From: Helianthus annuus
Taxonomy: Eukaryota; Streptophyta; Magnoliopsida; Asterales; Asteraceae
DNA: 64,000 nucleotides
Assembly: GCF_002127325.2 (NCBI RefSeq)
Contig: NC_035446.2
Span: 161,976,099 to 162,040,098, forward strand
Direction: 5' to 3'
Part shown: positions 50,935 to 63,502 of the stretch, piece after piece
How the letters are laid out: each line of letters begins with the position of its first letter
Position numbering within the stretch: the first letter of the stretch is position 1
Notes under the pieces: model-generated
What the model saw: only the letters and a program-made list of their open reading frames with translations
What the model was told of the DNA's origin: nothing
Databases searched by the model: none
Made by a program: the position numbers and the translations under genes

Positions 50935-52190
50935 CTAGGATTAAGATCCGCCCGCGTTGCGGCGCGTGTACATCGTAAACATCAAATGAATTGGTTCAAA
51001 CGTTATATGATGCATTAACCATATGAAATCACACATTTCGACGTATCCAGTTGAACTTAATGTAACATGTATAAGCATTGTGCTTTGATCAAACGTAAAG
51101 TAAATCAAATTCATATCGAACAATCATAACGTATTATATGTGACTCAACTCATACATAGAAAACGTAGCGGGTAAGAAGGAAAATCTGCACATGTAATCG
51201 AAAGGGCTTAATTAGAGCATTCGAAAAAAAAGGAGAAAAATAAACTATAATTTGACTCCACTCGGTTCGAAACAAACTTTACGAAACATATATAAAATAA
51301 ACACGGAAACTATTATATTTGACCCGAATCATTTCCCAAAAAAGTTTACGTCGAACGTATAACAACTTGAATTTATACCAAAACGTACATAAAAATATGC
51401 ACGTAAAAATGGCTGCTTTAAACAAAAATGTATCGTATTTGACCTGACTCGTCTATAAAAAAAGTTTACGTCAGAATCTACAACAAATCATATTTATACA
51501 TACCCGTACATAAAATATGCACGTAAAAAAACAGTTTTTTAAGTAAAGGAAGTATAGGGGTAAATCGAAACCAAATATTAGTAAAAAAATTAATTGGTTA
51601 AAAACGCTCGTAAAACAGTGCCAAGTAGCACCAATGCCACAACGGCATCGACTCTCAACATCGTAAAAATAAAATAGATAAAATGGGAAAATTACATTGA
51701 ACGAAAAGCATATTTAAAATCGTTAAACCACGCACACACGTTACATTGTGTTAATGCGAAAAATTAACAAGAAATGTAAAACGTAGAAAATAATAATTTA
51801 GTCGATCTAGGAACCGCCTGTTGCGGCGAACTTGTCAAAAAGGGAAAAAATGGACACGTTGCGACGGGTCCGTCAAATATGAAAAAATAGAGCAAAAAAC
51901 GTTGAACCTCACATGCACGCTACGACGTGTTAACTTGCAAAATTTAGAACGGTACATAAAACTTGCGAAAGATAAAAAGTATGGGTGACCAAGTTGTAAA
52001 TAATAAAGTGTTGTGTTAAATTATAAAAGATAGAAAAGTTTGGGTTAAAAGTAAAACAATTAAAAGGGGGTTAAAATACAAAATATGAAAATGTTAGAGT
52101 TAAAAGTGAAAAATCAAAGTTTTTTTTTGAAAAACTCCCTAAACCCATGGTACAACCAACATATGCAAAAAGTTATTGCTTATTTATATA
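50935..52190 (-). mobile_element. Non-autonomous Helitron, 3' end at 50935
   Basis: On the minus strand the element ends CGCGCCGCAACGCGGGCGG, then ATCTTAATCCTAG, followed by T, as Helitrons end in CTRR before T with a GC hairpin just upstream. The 5' end is less clear; TCCATATATAAATAAGC near 52190 is a candidate. Inside are several scattered ACGTTGCGACG-like and GTTACGTCG-like motifs and no protein. A 30-bp sequence, TACCCTTCTTATTTTTAACC and onward, flanks it on both sides (50881 and 52206). Confidence 0.5.
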
Positions 52191-52251
52191 TGGAATAGTT
52201 AATTACCCTTCTTATTTTTTAACCCCTTTGTACTATAACTCAACACTATAA

Positions 52252-52559
52252 GGCTAAATGATGTGGTCATGACTTTCATGACCACCATGACCTTCCACAT
52301 AGGCACCATGCCACCCACATCTAATCCACCATCCAAAGCCACTACTATAAAGGTGTGGTCATTACCTAAACCACTACTCTTATATTATTTTAATTTATTT
52401 TTTAAAACGTCAAAATCTAAGAAAATGAAAAAAGTGGCCCATGGTAATCGTGGTTCAATCCACGCCAACCACCACGAATCATTGAATATGTGGTTTAACT
52501 TTCCATTCATGTTCTTATGTGACGAATTATGTTCAAACCATAATCCCCACACCCTACAG
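52252..52559. mobile_element. Tourist-like MITE with TAA duplication
   Basis: TAA at 52249-52251 and 52560-52562. Ends GGCTAAATGATGTGGTCATG and, on the minus strand, CTGTAGGGTGTGGGGATTAT. 308 bp. Its left 130 bp (CATGACCACCATGACC...) is closely similar to 60810-60930, a second family member. Confidence 0.6.
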
Positions 52560-52669
52560 TAAGATTTTTTTTTCTTTTTTTTTCTTTAAATTTAACTTAA
52601 ACACTTGCATCCCTTTCACTTTAACTATATACACTTGCACCCCCTACGCTTTAATCAAGTCTTTTCTTT

Positions 52670-55600
52670 CAGTGGTGAAGTTTGACCCGAATGACGGGGG
52701 GAGTGTAACAACCGTAAATTTATTTAGCTATTTCCATAAATAATCACAATTATTGAGTAATTGTATATAAACATTCACGCTAAAATACTGGTTTATTAAA
52801 AACTTTTTCAATTTAAAGTGATACAACATAATGTGGTTTAATTCGCCATTTTAGAATAACGATGAACAACATTGCGGAAGCTTCGTTTAACGTGTGTTCG
52901 GTTCTTGCTCGATGCTTGATCTTCATCCGGGACCTTTGACATTCACCTGTGATCAAAACCAACTTAAAAGTTAGTTTTGATAATTAGATAACTAGTACAA
53001 CAAGGATGATTGGGTCGAATAATCGAATTAAACAAGGAAATCGAGAAATTCCAACATGGATATCTTGATCCCAAAAACAAGGATTTGAAACTGGCCTCCA
53101 ACGTAACTTACGGTGGGCACCGTAAGTTACGGTGGCCCCTGGTATAGCATGCCCTTACCGTAGATCAGTAGGCAGCTGCCGTAATGCTTTCAGCTCCACT
53201 GTAACTTACGGTGGGCACCGTAAGTTATGGTGGCCCCTGCAACAGAACTCCCATTTTACCGTTTTTTGACACGAAAACTTTCGTATCTTTCAATCCGCTC
53301 GTCCGTTTGACCTACCGTTTCTTCCTACGTAATTGTAATTTGATTCTCCACCTTATGGAGTTAAAATCCAACATCCAGTTTAACAAAATTTCAGACTTTT
53401 AAGTCTTCGGCTTATTACCATTTTACCAAATTTTGACCCGTTCGATTATTTTATCAAACAAACATATTTATTTGATCCTTAAACTCATGAAATTCAAACT
53501 TTCCATATCTCCTATCATATTAATTTCAAATCACGGGATTCTTACATAATAAAAACCCGTTTACGCTCAAGTTCTTATTTTGACCCGTTTAGAGCGAATT
53601 ATGTACATTTAAGCATCAAAACTCTCTCTTCTCTTCCTACGCTTCATATTCTCATTTTAAAATAGCCTCTTACATTCCACCACAACTATTTTTGTGGTGG
53701 ATTCAACATAATGAACCGCTATCCTCATTTTTACCCTTAGGATAGTCATTTTACGTGATTGACCCGTTCATAGACATTTGACCCCCAAGGTTGATGCCTG
53801 CAACTCTTACATATGTCTAAGAGTTACACAATGATAATACTAGTATCTAAATGACTTCTAAGGGCCGTTTGCCCGATTTACCTATCGAGGGCATTTTCGT
53901 CAACTTATTTCCTCCTTTTACGACATAGGTCCTTTTGTTAAGGTATTTGTCCCTCATTGCATTTTTAACTATAAATTTATATATATATGTATACCTGGCT
54001 CGAGTCAACATATAGACCCGTTCTATACCTCACGTTAATTTAACCAATATTCCATGGTGTCGCAATTATCCAAATTGCTAATCGCTCTTGATAACCTACG
54101 ACTTAACAATCACATTAGTTGATATTGTCAAATGGTGTTATCATCACCATTTGACCCGTTTGGACTATAAGACCAAAAATAAAAGCATGGTTTTAAATTT
54201 CCAAATTCGCCCATTTGCCCCGTTTACCATAAACCATGGTTTGTATCATTTACACTTGTTCCGACTTGTATCAATCGTGTCGGAACCCTTATTTTGGATA
54301 TTACGTCATTCGCATTTATAATTTATAAAATAAACATGTGTCCTACAAAAAGGGTGTAAGTTTTACTTACCTCGTATCCAAGCTACACTTTTCTTTTCCT
54401 TTTTGATTCGTTTGACCCGCTTTCTCCCCAAGCTTCACCTAGCTTGTTAAGCGCCAACTATTATTCATCATTCACAAGGTGGTTAGTTTAGTCATGACTT
54501 AATATGATTTTTCCACCTTACACATTTCTATATCTAGTTATCATTCATCATATCATAGGTTGGTTTGACCTTTTTAAAAGTCAAATGCCCATTAGTATAC
54601 TAAATGCATATTCGAGTTCATCAACTAGTTTTTGCATTCTTTAATTACCCGGTAGACGTTATCTTTAGGCCACCGTTTTAACCAAAGTTCTAACCACGTT
54701 TATCACATTTCAATCACTTTAATTAGTTCAAGTTATTATCAAGACTAATTTATGCATTCATTTCACAAGAACTAAGGGTTCTCATCTATAAGTGAGACCC
54801 GTTCATCATATCACTAGCATTCATCCCAACACCTTATATAATCAAGTTCTTCATATGAACTAATATACTACACGATTTCATACACCTATTTATATGAACG
54901 AAATTACCAATTTCATCATAACATACAAAAACCCACTTCAAGTCAAGCATAAGCTTTCACTCAAACTTATAATTTGTTCAAGTATCTAACTTCAACTATC
55001 AATTTTGATGATTTTTAGAACAAATATATCATCATCTTCACTACATAATCAAAACCCACTTGTCTAAAAGTGGTAAATCATCAAATTACTCGAATCATAG
55101 CATGTTATGTATGATTTTCACTTAGGGTTTCGTTCCTAAGCAAGTATACATCACTAATCTAGCCACAACTTCTCTAATCCATGCCTAATTCGCGATTAGG
55201 ATGATAATCAAATTCTTACAACTTCACCAAACATCAAGATTTTACATACTTTATGATCCCCATGACTTGGTGATCGTTTATACGTGTTCATGCATTTGAT
55301 TTGAGCTTGATTTGACCTTCAATTTGTTGATTCTTGTTGAAGTTAGGGTTTGGGCTCCAAAGAGCTCTTCCTGGTCGATCTCCACGCACACCCTTAGTGT
55401 GTGTATTGTGTGTTATTACTTGTTTTAATTAAAACAAGTTTCCCACTTGGCAAGTATTAGTCCCTCATGTTTTACTTTGATCAATTGAAGCTACAACTTA
55501 CCATTTATCACTTAGCCACATACTAGTAACTAGGTTAATTATCCCTAGTTAACTTAATAGGTTCGGGAAGTTATAACCCGTTATTTTTTTAAGTCCCGTT

Positions 55601-55941
55601 AACTCGGGCCTTTCATAACTTTATTTTTCTCAAGCATTTATTTCCCCCTATTAATTAATATTATGTTTATTTATTTAAGTCCTAATATTTATCGGGTTAA
55701 ATTTTACCACTAACGGTATTTTACCCGTCCATCACTATTCACGAGGTTTGATTACTAAACCCGTTTCGGGGTGTTACAGGGAGGGGGTTGAAAACGTATA
55801 TATCAAAAATTTCTATTAAACCGGGGGGTTGAAAACGTATATACCCAAAAAATTCTATACGAAAACTACATATATAGTACTAATGAGCGAAAAGTTTGGG
55901 GGGTCGGGCGCCCCTCCACGCCCCTTCTATACTTGCCACTG
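52670..55941. mobile_element. hAT MITE of about 190 bp, split by a solo LTR
   Basis: Ends CAGTGGTGAAGTTTGACCC and, on the minus strand, CAGTGGCAAGTATAGAAGG. The 8-mer TTTTCTTT is duplicated exactly at 52662-52669 and 55942-55949. Removing the LTR and one copy of its 5-bp duplication leaves about 190 bp. Confidence 0.75.
52704..55778. mobile_element. Solo LTR of about 3.1 kb
   Basis: Starts TGTAACAACC and ends GGGGTGTTACA, with TG...CA termini. The 5-mer GGGAG is duplicated exactly at 52699-52703 and 55779-55783. No gag, pol, primer site or second LTR is found, so this is most simply a solo LTR left by recombination. Inside, ACTTACGGTGGGCACCGTAA-like palindromic motifs recur at 53105-53235. 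Length suits large Ty3/gypsy LTRs, but the lineage is inference. Confidence 0.75.
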
Positions 55942-55949
55942 TTTTCTTT

Positions 55950-56790
55950 TAACAATTTACATTTCTACCCTTAAACTTTAATAGATATATCATAAGACAC
56001 CTAAACATTTTGCATCCCCTTTACTTTTAATTGTTTACACTTCACCCTTACAATTTAATAAAGTCTTTTCTTTTATCAATTTAAGTTTCTACACTTGAAC
56101 TCTAATAATTACAAGGCTAAATTTGAAACATTAAAAACTGAATAGGTTAATTTGTAAGACTTGTAAAAAGAAGTAAGGGCTATAAATGACAATCAGCAAA
56201 GCGAAGGGAAGTTTAAGTAAAAAAATGTTATTTTCTTATATGGGAGATAACTAAGGTTGCAAGCAAAAATATACTTGAAATAAAATCTGCAGAAAGAAGG
56301 GCCATGTGAGTAACCAAAGTTGTAAATGGTGGGCACAAATATACTCCAAATAAAATCCGGAGATAAGGAGGGTTATTTATGAAAAATGCACCGACTTTGA
56401 TCTTTAAGATTATGTATAATTTTCCAATAACCAATTTATGTTTATATCTCTCCAACTTTAATAGAGTTAATACATGGCCTTTGAAGTTTAATAACGTAAT
56501 TTTCTTCTTTTTTAACCAATTTTTTTCTTTTATCTTCTTTATATGTTTAATTCTCTTTTTATTTAACTTATTATAATTAAAGTTGACGTTTGACTTTAGA
56601 CATGTTTACTTAATCGTGCGGCATGCATATTGTTACCGTCGTTTCAACGTTAATTTTTTTAAATTACTATTTTTTTTTAAAAAACGGGATTCTATGATTT
56701 ATAGAATAGGGCCAACATATGCTGTAATTGTAAAAAACCCGAAAATATCATCAACTAATGACAAAGTTTTATAATTACCTTCAATAGATT
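55950..56790. other. Intergenic, no gene
   Basis: AT-rich sequence with weak internal repeats (AGGGCCATGTGAGTAACCAA and GTGGGCACAAATATACTCCA near duplicates of 56250-56370). No supported ORF. Confidence 0.4.
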
Positions 56791-56794
56791 AAGG

Positions 56795-56984
56795 GTCTGT
56801 TTGGTATGGGGTAATGGAATAGATGAGAGAATGGAATAGATGAGGTAATGGAATGGACAACGGAATGAAATGGATCATTCCATTCCATTGTGATGTTTGG
56901 TTACTCATATGTGAATAGAATGAATCATTACTTTGTACAATTTGATAAACAAACAAAGATGAAGTAACGAAATACAACTTTATT
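56795..56984. repeat. 190-bp GGAATGG repeat, copy 1
   Basis: GTCTGTTTGGTATGGGGTAA onward. It matches 63811-64000 at all but one of 190 positions (T at 56980, G at 63996). Contains inverted GGAATGG/CCATTCC and looks like the start of a hAT-like element. Confidence 0.8.
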
Positions 56985-57018
56985 AAAAACTTAAAAACGA
57001 CAAAAATATAATTGACTC

Positions 57019-57020
<2 letters not shown>

Positions 57021-57053
<33 letters not shown>
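57021..57053. repeat. (TAA)n microsatellite
   Basis: About eleven uninterrupted TAA units. Confidence 0.95.
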
Positions 57054-57055
<2 letters not shown>

Positions 57056-57101
57056 TATTAATGATAAAAATTAATAATAGGTTTTTTTATATATATTAAT
57101 A

Positions 57102-57973
57102 CTAGGTTAGAACCCCGTGTATTACACGGGTTAAATAAATGTTATTTTATATATTAAATAATAAAAAATATATCTTTAAAATATCGTTTATTACACGGGT
57201 TGAATAAATGCAAGAGTTAATTACAAAGATAGTCCTTGTGGTTTACCAAAAGTAACACCTTTGGGTACTAACTTTTTTTGTAACATGTTCGGGGCTTATG
57301 GTTAGAAAGATTTATTTAACAATAGATAAACTCGTGTAATACACAAGGTTTTTAAACATATAAGATTTTTTATTATCTATACTATATAAAATTAAATTTA
57401 TTCAACCCGTACAATACACCGATTTTTTTTAAATATAATTTTTTTATTATTTAGTATATAAATTTACATTTCTTCCACCCGTGAATACACAGGCTTTTTT
57501 TTTAAATATAACTTTTTTTATTGTTTGTTATATAAAATTACTTTTATTCAACCCGTACAATACACGAGGCTTTTAAATATATAATTTTTTATTATTTAAT
57601 TTTAAAATTATATTTACTGTCAACTTCCGTTAAATTTTCTGTTAAGTTTTGCTTAAATTACCAAAATGCCCTGCAATAACATTTGATTTTAGGAATAATT
57701 TTGTAACCATAACCATAGAAATTATTAATTATATATTAAAATCAACTTCGTCGTCTTATCTATAAGTTCGATCCATAACCATAGCAATTATATTTATATA
57801 TTAAAAAATGTATTTTGTAAATTCCTTACTCCTTCAACTTCGTCGTCATTATCTATAATTTTAATTTTATAATATATACTATAATTGATATTAATTATCT
57901 ATAAAAAAATAGATGGCTTCAATGAATGACATGTGTCCTTATATTGGTTTCTTTTATTATATAGTATAGAAGA
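57102..57973 (-). mobile_element. Helitron H1 (872 bp), non-autonomous
   Basis: On the minus strand it starts TCTTCTATACTATATAATAA at 57973. It ends with the hairpin CCCGTGTAATACACGGG, then GTTCTAACCTAG at 57102, followed by T. Inside, ACCCGTACAATACAC-like hairpin copies recur (57400, 57477, 57550). A fragment of a palindromic MITE arm (GAGTTAATTACAAAGATAGT) is embedded at 57213. No coding capacity. Confidence 0.6.
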
Positions 57974-58199
57974 CTAGTCTAAGTTCCCGTGTAATACACG
58001 GGTGGCTAAACAACAAAAAAAGTATACTTTAATACGTAAATACTTTATTACATCCTGATGATATTGAGCTATAAGAGAGTAACTGAGTGCTTCTCTTTGA
58101 CACCCTAAAGTTATGTATATTGATCGTAAACATAATTTTTGCATAGATATAAAATAAATAATGATAAGTTAAAAATACACTCATAGTTAAGTAAAACGA

Positions 58200-58600
58200 C
58201 TCTTTAAGAGTCCAAAAAACACAGGGCAGTGATAAAATAACGAAAGGTCGATACGTTGAGCACCTACCCTTTGATACAACTCTAAAAAACCTGTCACCCT
58301 TGCAAATAACGAAAGATCTAAAATTAAAGTACCTGCCCTTCAATACTATTCCAAAAATCCTTCACCCGAACATTAAGAGAGCAAAATATCAAAACTTTAA
58401 TCACATACCTGCGACACAACTCTAAAAACCCGTGACCCGGAAATTATAACAATGAAAGATCAAAACTTTAATCACCTACCCTTCTATACAACTCTAAACC
58501 CATCACCTGGACATTAAAATTATGAAAGATCGAAAATTTAATCATACCCTTTGATACAACTCCAAAAACCCATCACCCGGAAGATTAAAAATGCCGAAAT
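58200..58600. repeat. Degenerate minisatellite, unit of about 75 bp
   Basis: Four to five diverged units carry ACAACTCTAAAAACCCGTGA, CCCGGA-ATTA..., GAAAGATCAAAACTTTAATC and CACCTACCCTT in the same order. Located inside Helitron H2 near its 3' end. Confidence 0.6.
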
Positions 58601-59092
58601 AAAAAATTCTGTTTTTATAAGGACGGTTTTCCAATAAATCGTAAACTAAACCATTTGCTATGCTTGGAAAAATAAAACGCAAATTTAAAAGTCAAAACCA
58701 TTAATAATTACTCGATTCTAAATTTAACAATTAAAAATTATTCAATTATAACTCTAACAATCAATAAAACATCAAATTTAGACAATGCTATACGAACTAC
58801 GAAATTTCGTATGAACAAATAAGTCAAGTGACTCATAACAAAGTTAAGTGTTTTAGACAAAAATTAATGTGTTTCGAGTGAAGTTTAACGTTGCAGAAGA
58901 TTAAATAATGTTACAAATTGAGTCAATTTTAGTGGTTGACATTTGGTGTTATATTATAAATAAAGGTTTTCTACTCTTCATGACATGATCTAAAATTTAA
59001 ACCAACTAACAATCTTTATAATTGTAATCATATTCAATCTCAAATCTATGTAATAGATTTACTTATCTGCATCTTTTCTAGAAACGATCACA

Positions 59093-59408
59093 TCAAAAAC
59101 GCCACAGACGACCTTGTTTCTTCTGCTCCCGCCTTCTCCTGGATCATCATAAATCCTAGCATTCCATAAATTTAACCATAAATCCTAGCATTAAGTTCAG
59201 TTAAAAAATCAAATAATATTATCTGAATATAAATTGAAGTGCTTACATTCAAGAAAAGAAACGGTATAAGATCTAGAAGTGTTGTGTCTTCAACTTCACA
59301 TTTCCATGGTTCTATTGCTACACAGTTCGCTGACTTTAGGCAACTATCAAGAGCATTACCACTCACATAAAAAAACCTTGAAGGATCTCTGTTAAGCTTT
59401 GACAAATC
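59093..59408 (-). pseudogene. TIM50 (mitochondrial import translocase) gene fragment
   Basis: Exon-like 59408..59247 (162 bp, after a TTTGTAG acceptor, before a GTAAGC donor) reads DLSKLNRDPSRFFYVSGNAL, SCLKSANCVAIEPWKCEVED and TTLLDLIPFL. This is the plant TIM50 C-terminal phosphatase-like region. A second piece, 59138..59093, reads EQKKQGRLWRF then stop, like the TIM50 C-terminus. The exon between them (about 35 residues) is missing, as are all upstream exons including the mitochondrial presequence. Hence a captured fragment, not a working gene. A direct repeat AATGCTAGGATTTATG lies at the gap. Confidence 0.75.
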
Positions 59409-59616
59409 CTACAAAAAGGGTCAACATTTTCTGCTTTATCATATACTCTATCCACCGTATAAAAACATTTACTCTTTCTAGAAAAAAAAACATTGTAAAC
59501 TTATTGAATCTATAATTTGCAAGCTTTGACTTTTGACCATAAAGTCAACATGTAACTCCATTATGCTGGGAACAAATATATTATATAATTTGAGCAGTTT
59601 TCTTAATATATCTTAC

Positions 59617-59722
59617 CCTAATTGTCCTACAGAAATTTCGAGGATCTCTAGGATTCTCAAAAGGATAAGCTCCCATGAGTATAAGAAAAAAGAGTCACCC
59701 CACATGACCATACATTATCGAT
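59617..59722 (-). pseudogene. SnRK2 protein kinase exon fragment with frameshift
   Basis: After a TTTTAG acceptor the minus strand reads [12 protein letters not shown] in one frame and then LILMGAYPFENPRDPRNF in another, ending at a GTAAG donor. SnRK2 kinases have [20 protein letters not shown] followed by EDP..PRNFRKTI, usually on one exon of 105 bp. Here it is 106 bp, so one base was gained, probably in the T run. No other kinase exon is nearby. Same orientation as the TIM50 fragment. Confidence 0.7.
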
Positions 59723-59729
59723 CTAAAAC

Positions 59730-60805
59730 AAAACATGTGATCAAACAAAACAGTGGTATGTTTGCATGTGTGGCAATTTGACCCATTTATTTGTAAATTG
59801 GTCATTTGGGTTACGCTTTTTCTGTATCAAGATCAAACAGGTAAACAAAAATAACTTAGCTTATGAAATGGATCAAACAGTCGGCTAAAAATAAAATCCT
59901 ATTACTTTATTCAATGACTATATTATTACTGAAGTATGTAATTTATGTGATTCTATTTGCACAATAAGTATTTACAAATGGGTCAATCCAACCCGCACAT
60001 AAAAACAACTATTTTGACCCGATACCCAACTCGCGTGACCCACCATTTTGCCCCTCTAGTCTTTTCCTACAAAACAAACTAACCAAAAGATGCAACAAAG
60101 TACCTTTGTGCATAATGTTTCACTGGATAATGTAAAATAAAGTTAAAAGAACATGGAACTATAGCAAATGATACTTGATAGCATAGGTCTTATAAGTCAA
60201 CACACCACAAAAGTAAAGCATTTACTAAATATCGATTTTCTTGCTTATGTTATTTTAAAATCAGAATATGGAACTGTAGCCAAGGAAAAATAAAAAAATC
60301 AAGTATATAATTGGATATATAGTTCGGGTAAACATGTATATCCACAATATTTTTTAAAACTAATCCCATATCCGTCAGGGTTCGGGTATACACGTCCCAT
60401 ATGTTACTGTTTTGAGTATACCCGTTGGGTTCTAGTTTTTTGCCATCCTTAGTTTGAAGCTTTTAGTTTTTTATAAAGTCTTAGTGTTTGTTGATTTATA
60501 AGTAAATGACCCCAAATAATTACATAATCAAAATCATTTATTATTTTTTTTTGCAACTTGCAACTATTCCGAAACGGATTAGTAAATCAACCAAAACAAA
60601 CAATGTCTAAAAAATAAGGATTTACTGGTATATCAAAAACATACATGAAAGAGCTAAACATATCTTATGCTTGTAAGTAGAGTTATGTAGTTTAATCCTA
60701 TAAGTTCTTGTTTTCAACTATTTGGTAATGTGAACCACCTTTTGTTCTTCACAAATCATTTGGACAATAAACAATACACATATATAGGAAAGGTTCAAAA
60801 TTCCA
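59730..60805. other. Helitron H2 interior, no gene recognised
   Basis: AT-rich. CCCGACCC/GGGTATAC-type motifs at 60320-60430 look like degraded MITE sequence. No further gene fragment could be named. Confidence 0.35.
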
Positions 60806-60809
60806 ATAA

Positions 60810-60992
60810 GGGTGTGGTCATGATCCTTATGACCACCATGACCCTCTACATAGCCGTCATGTCATCCATCTTTAATCCACTATTCAAAATCACTACCCTA
60901 AGGGTGTTGTCATGACCCAAAACCACTATCCCCTTTATTAATGGTCGTAGGTGGAAATAATGCTCCAATCCATGACCCCACACCCCATAGCC
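60810..60992. mobile_element. Tourist-like MITE, second member
   Basis: TAA at 60807-60809 and 60993-60995. The right end on the minus strand is GGCTATGGGGTGTGGGGTCA; the left end, GGGTGTGGTCATGATCC, seems to have lost a few bases. Similar to 52252-52559. Confidence 0.55.
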
Positions 60993-60999
60993 TAAGAAC

Positions 61000-62840
61000 A
61001 TAATAAAAATAACAGCAATAAGAACCATCTTGAGACACTTACGTATGTCAGTTGAGATAGAAGATACACTTTATGCTATTCGAACAACTATCTACTTAAA
61101 ACAAATAAAAAATATTTCTAAACAAAGAGGACAATTTTTTGAATGAAGATAAAAGCAGATTTATATCAAATATTATATAAATGTTATAAGTGGTGACAAA
61201 CAGAATCAGAATGTCAAACAGAAAACAAAAAAATATTAATAGAAAATTATAACTATCATAGGATTAAATTGGAAAAGCAAAGTAAGACCAAACGTTATCT
61301 CTACTGAACCGAACCAACAGGGATCACGCCCACTGAACCGAACTCAATCCAATATATATATGTGTGTGAAATAAATAATTAATTAACTCGAGTGATCGTT
61401 TATACCTTCCCTCGCGTTGGTTTTAGAATCTGTGCCCACTAATACCCGCCGTAGACCGAGCTGACTTAGTGGGCTAAGTTTGACCAGTTAACTCGTGCCT
61501 TGAGTCATCTCCAAGTTGTCCCGAATACTTCACTCAAACCATAGTAACTGTCATCTATTGATGTATAATGGCTAAGAGTTCCCACGCTGATGCCTATACC
61601 CACCGCAAATTAATTATAGAATTTAATAGTAAATAGTTTTGTAAAGCAAAACGTTTCTTTTAAAACAGTTTTCAGTTCGAGTAAATCCAAAAAACCTTTA
61701 AGGATGAAAAAAAGAGCAAAGATTACCATCAGAAACACAGCCCAATCACCACAGATGTAGATCAAATCAGTTGTTAGTAAGTGAATCATCTGTTTATTTT
61801 TCTTGTCACCATTGGTAGTTTTTTGCATCAATCAATCATCAGTTGTTTTGGACCAACAATGATAAGTTGTTTTATTGTTCAGGTCAATTGTTTGAAGAAC
61901 ATTAGATGCTAGACATTATATTTTAAGTTCCCAAAAAAAATTATGGGGACACTTGACTTAAATGGTACGATGGTTGAAATTGTAACAACAGAGTGAAGCT
62001 ACGACGGTTGAAATTGTTAACATCCTTACAATGCGCATATGAATCGATCTCCAAATGGGTAAATATTGTCCTAAATGGTCTTATTTGGTACCTTACCAAA
62101 TAAGATTAGATGAAAGTTACCTGTAACAACAATAAACATCCACTATATTATAGTAAAAATCAAACGTAAGAACAGATAAAGTTGACAAAAAAAACCTAAA
62201 ATAAAGCTATGTAAGAACAGATAAAGTTATCAAATGGCATCTTGACATTAACATCAAACATCTTTCAAAAATCCTCTTTTTTTGCTTAATGTAAAAGAAT
62301 TTATGACATTAACATCAAACATCTTTCAAAAATCCTCTTTTTTTATCTTTATTATCCAACTTCCTTATAACGATTTAACCTCTTTGCATACTGGCACTTG
62401 CTGAACATCTTACGCTCCCATCTCCCAAAATTTGCACAGATTTACGTCACTATTCAACATACACACATACGAATATCTACACTAAATTGAAAGTTTAGGG
62501 TATCTAATTAACAAAAAACATATAAAGGAATTCTTGGTGTAGGGTTTCAGATAAACAAATATATATATAGACATCGACATATAAAGTTAGGGTTTCTAAA
62601 CATCAAATAAAAAGAAAAAATCAAACCGGCCATTAACCAATGTATCATTGTAAAATCAAAAGTACATAAGAAATCATACGGAATTAGAGTAAAAACCTGT
62701 ACAAATTGTGGATTCAGAGAACATACTTTCGCAAAACAAAACAGGCGACTTCAATTGTGGAGCGATGGAACAGGCAAGATAAATGAGAACGAAATTAGGG
62801 TTTTAAGGATTGATTGAAGAGACTACGTATTGGAGAAGAT
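61000..62840. other. Helitron H2 interior; 41-bp direct repeat at 62243 and 62304
   Basis: No gene named. TGACATTAACATCAAACATC...CCTCTTTTTTT occurs twice, 61 bp apart. A GC-richer stretch at 61390-61600 (CCCTCGCGTTGGTTTTAGAA; CCGCCGTAGACCGAGCTGAC) might be captured host DNA but matches no family I can recognise. Confidence 0.4.
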
Positions 62841-62841
62841 T

Positions 62842-63502
62842 TAGGGCTGTAAACGAACCGAACGTTCAGCGAACAGTTCGTGAACCGTTCGGCGGGAAGT
62901 TCGTTTATGTTCGTTCGAGAAGCTTAACGAACGAACACGAACAAAACATTTCGTTTGATAAGCTTAACGAACGAACACGAACAAAGGTCTCGTTCGTTCA
63001 ACTGCGTTCGTGAACGTTCGGTAATATGTTCGTTTATGTTCGTTCGTGTTCGTTCGTTTATGTTCGCTCGTGTTCGGTTTTTTATGTTTATTTTTCTAAA
63101 AGTTTTAATGTTTTATTAATTTTTTACTTTCCCCTATAAGTATTATTTCCCTCACTTTTTGTTTACCTTTCCCACCTTTTTTTACTTTCTGGCCTAATTC
63201 CTACACTTCAGTACACTAATTATATTAAAAAATTAGTAAAAACTAATAACCCATGTGGCCTTAACGGTGCCTCTTTTTAATTTTCAAAATTAATGTTCAT
63301 TTGTGTCCGTTTGTGTTCGTTTGCGTTCGTGGTTAGTGTTCACGAACTGTTCGCGAACAACCAAAATTCTTTATCGAACGAACACGAACACAAACTTCTG
63401 TTCGTCATGTGTTCGCGAACAGTTCACGAACATCAAAATTTCCTTAACGAACGAACACGAACATAGCCTTGTTCGTGTTCGTTCGGTTCGTTTACAGCCC
63501 TA
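62842..63502. mobile_element. hAT MITE with perfect 8-bp duplication
   Basis: Ends TAGGGCTGTAAACGAACCGA and, inverted, TCGGTTCGTTTACAGCCCTA. AGAAGATT is duplicated exactly at 62834-62841 and 63503-63510. Subterminal regions are packed with GAACGAACACGAAC and its inverse, about 20 GTTCG/CGAAC motifs on each side. 661 bp, non-coding, inserted inside Helitron H2. Confidence 0.85.

Noticed and set aside
51810..51840. Second possible Helitron 3' end inside the 50935 element
   Set aside because: CTAG is followed by A, not T, on the minus strand, so it fails the insertion rule.
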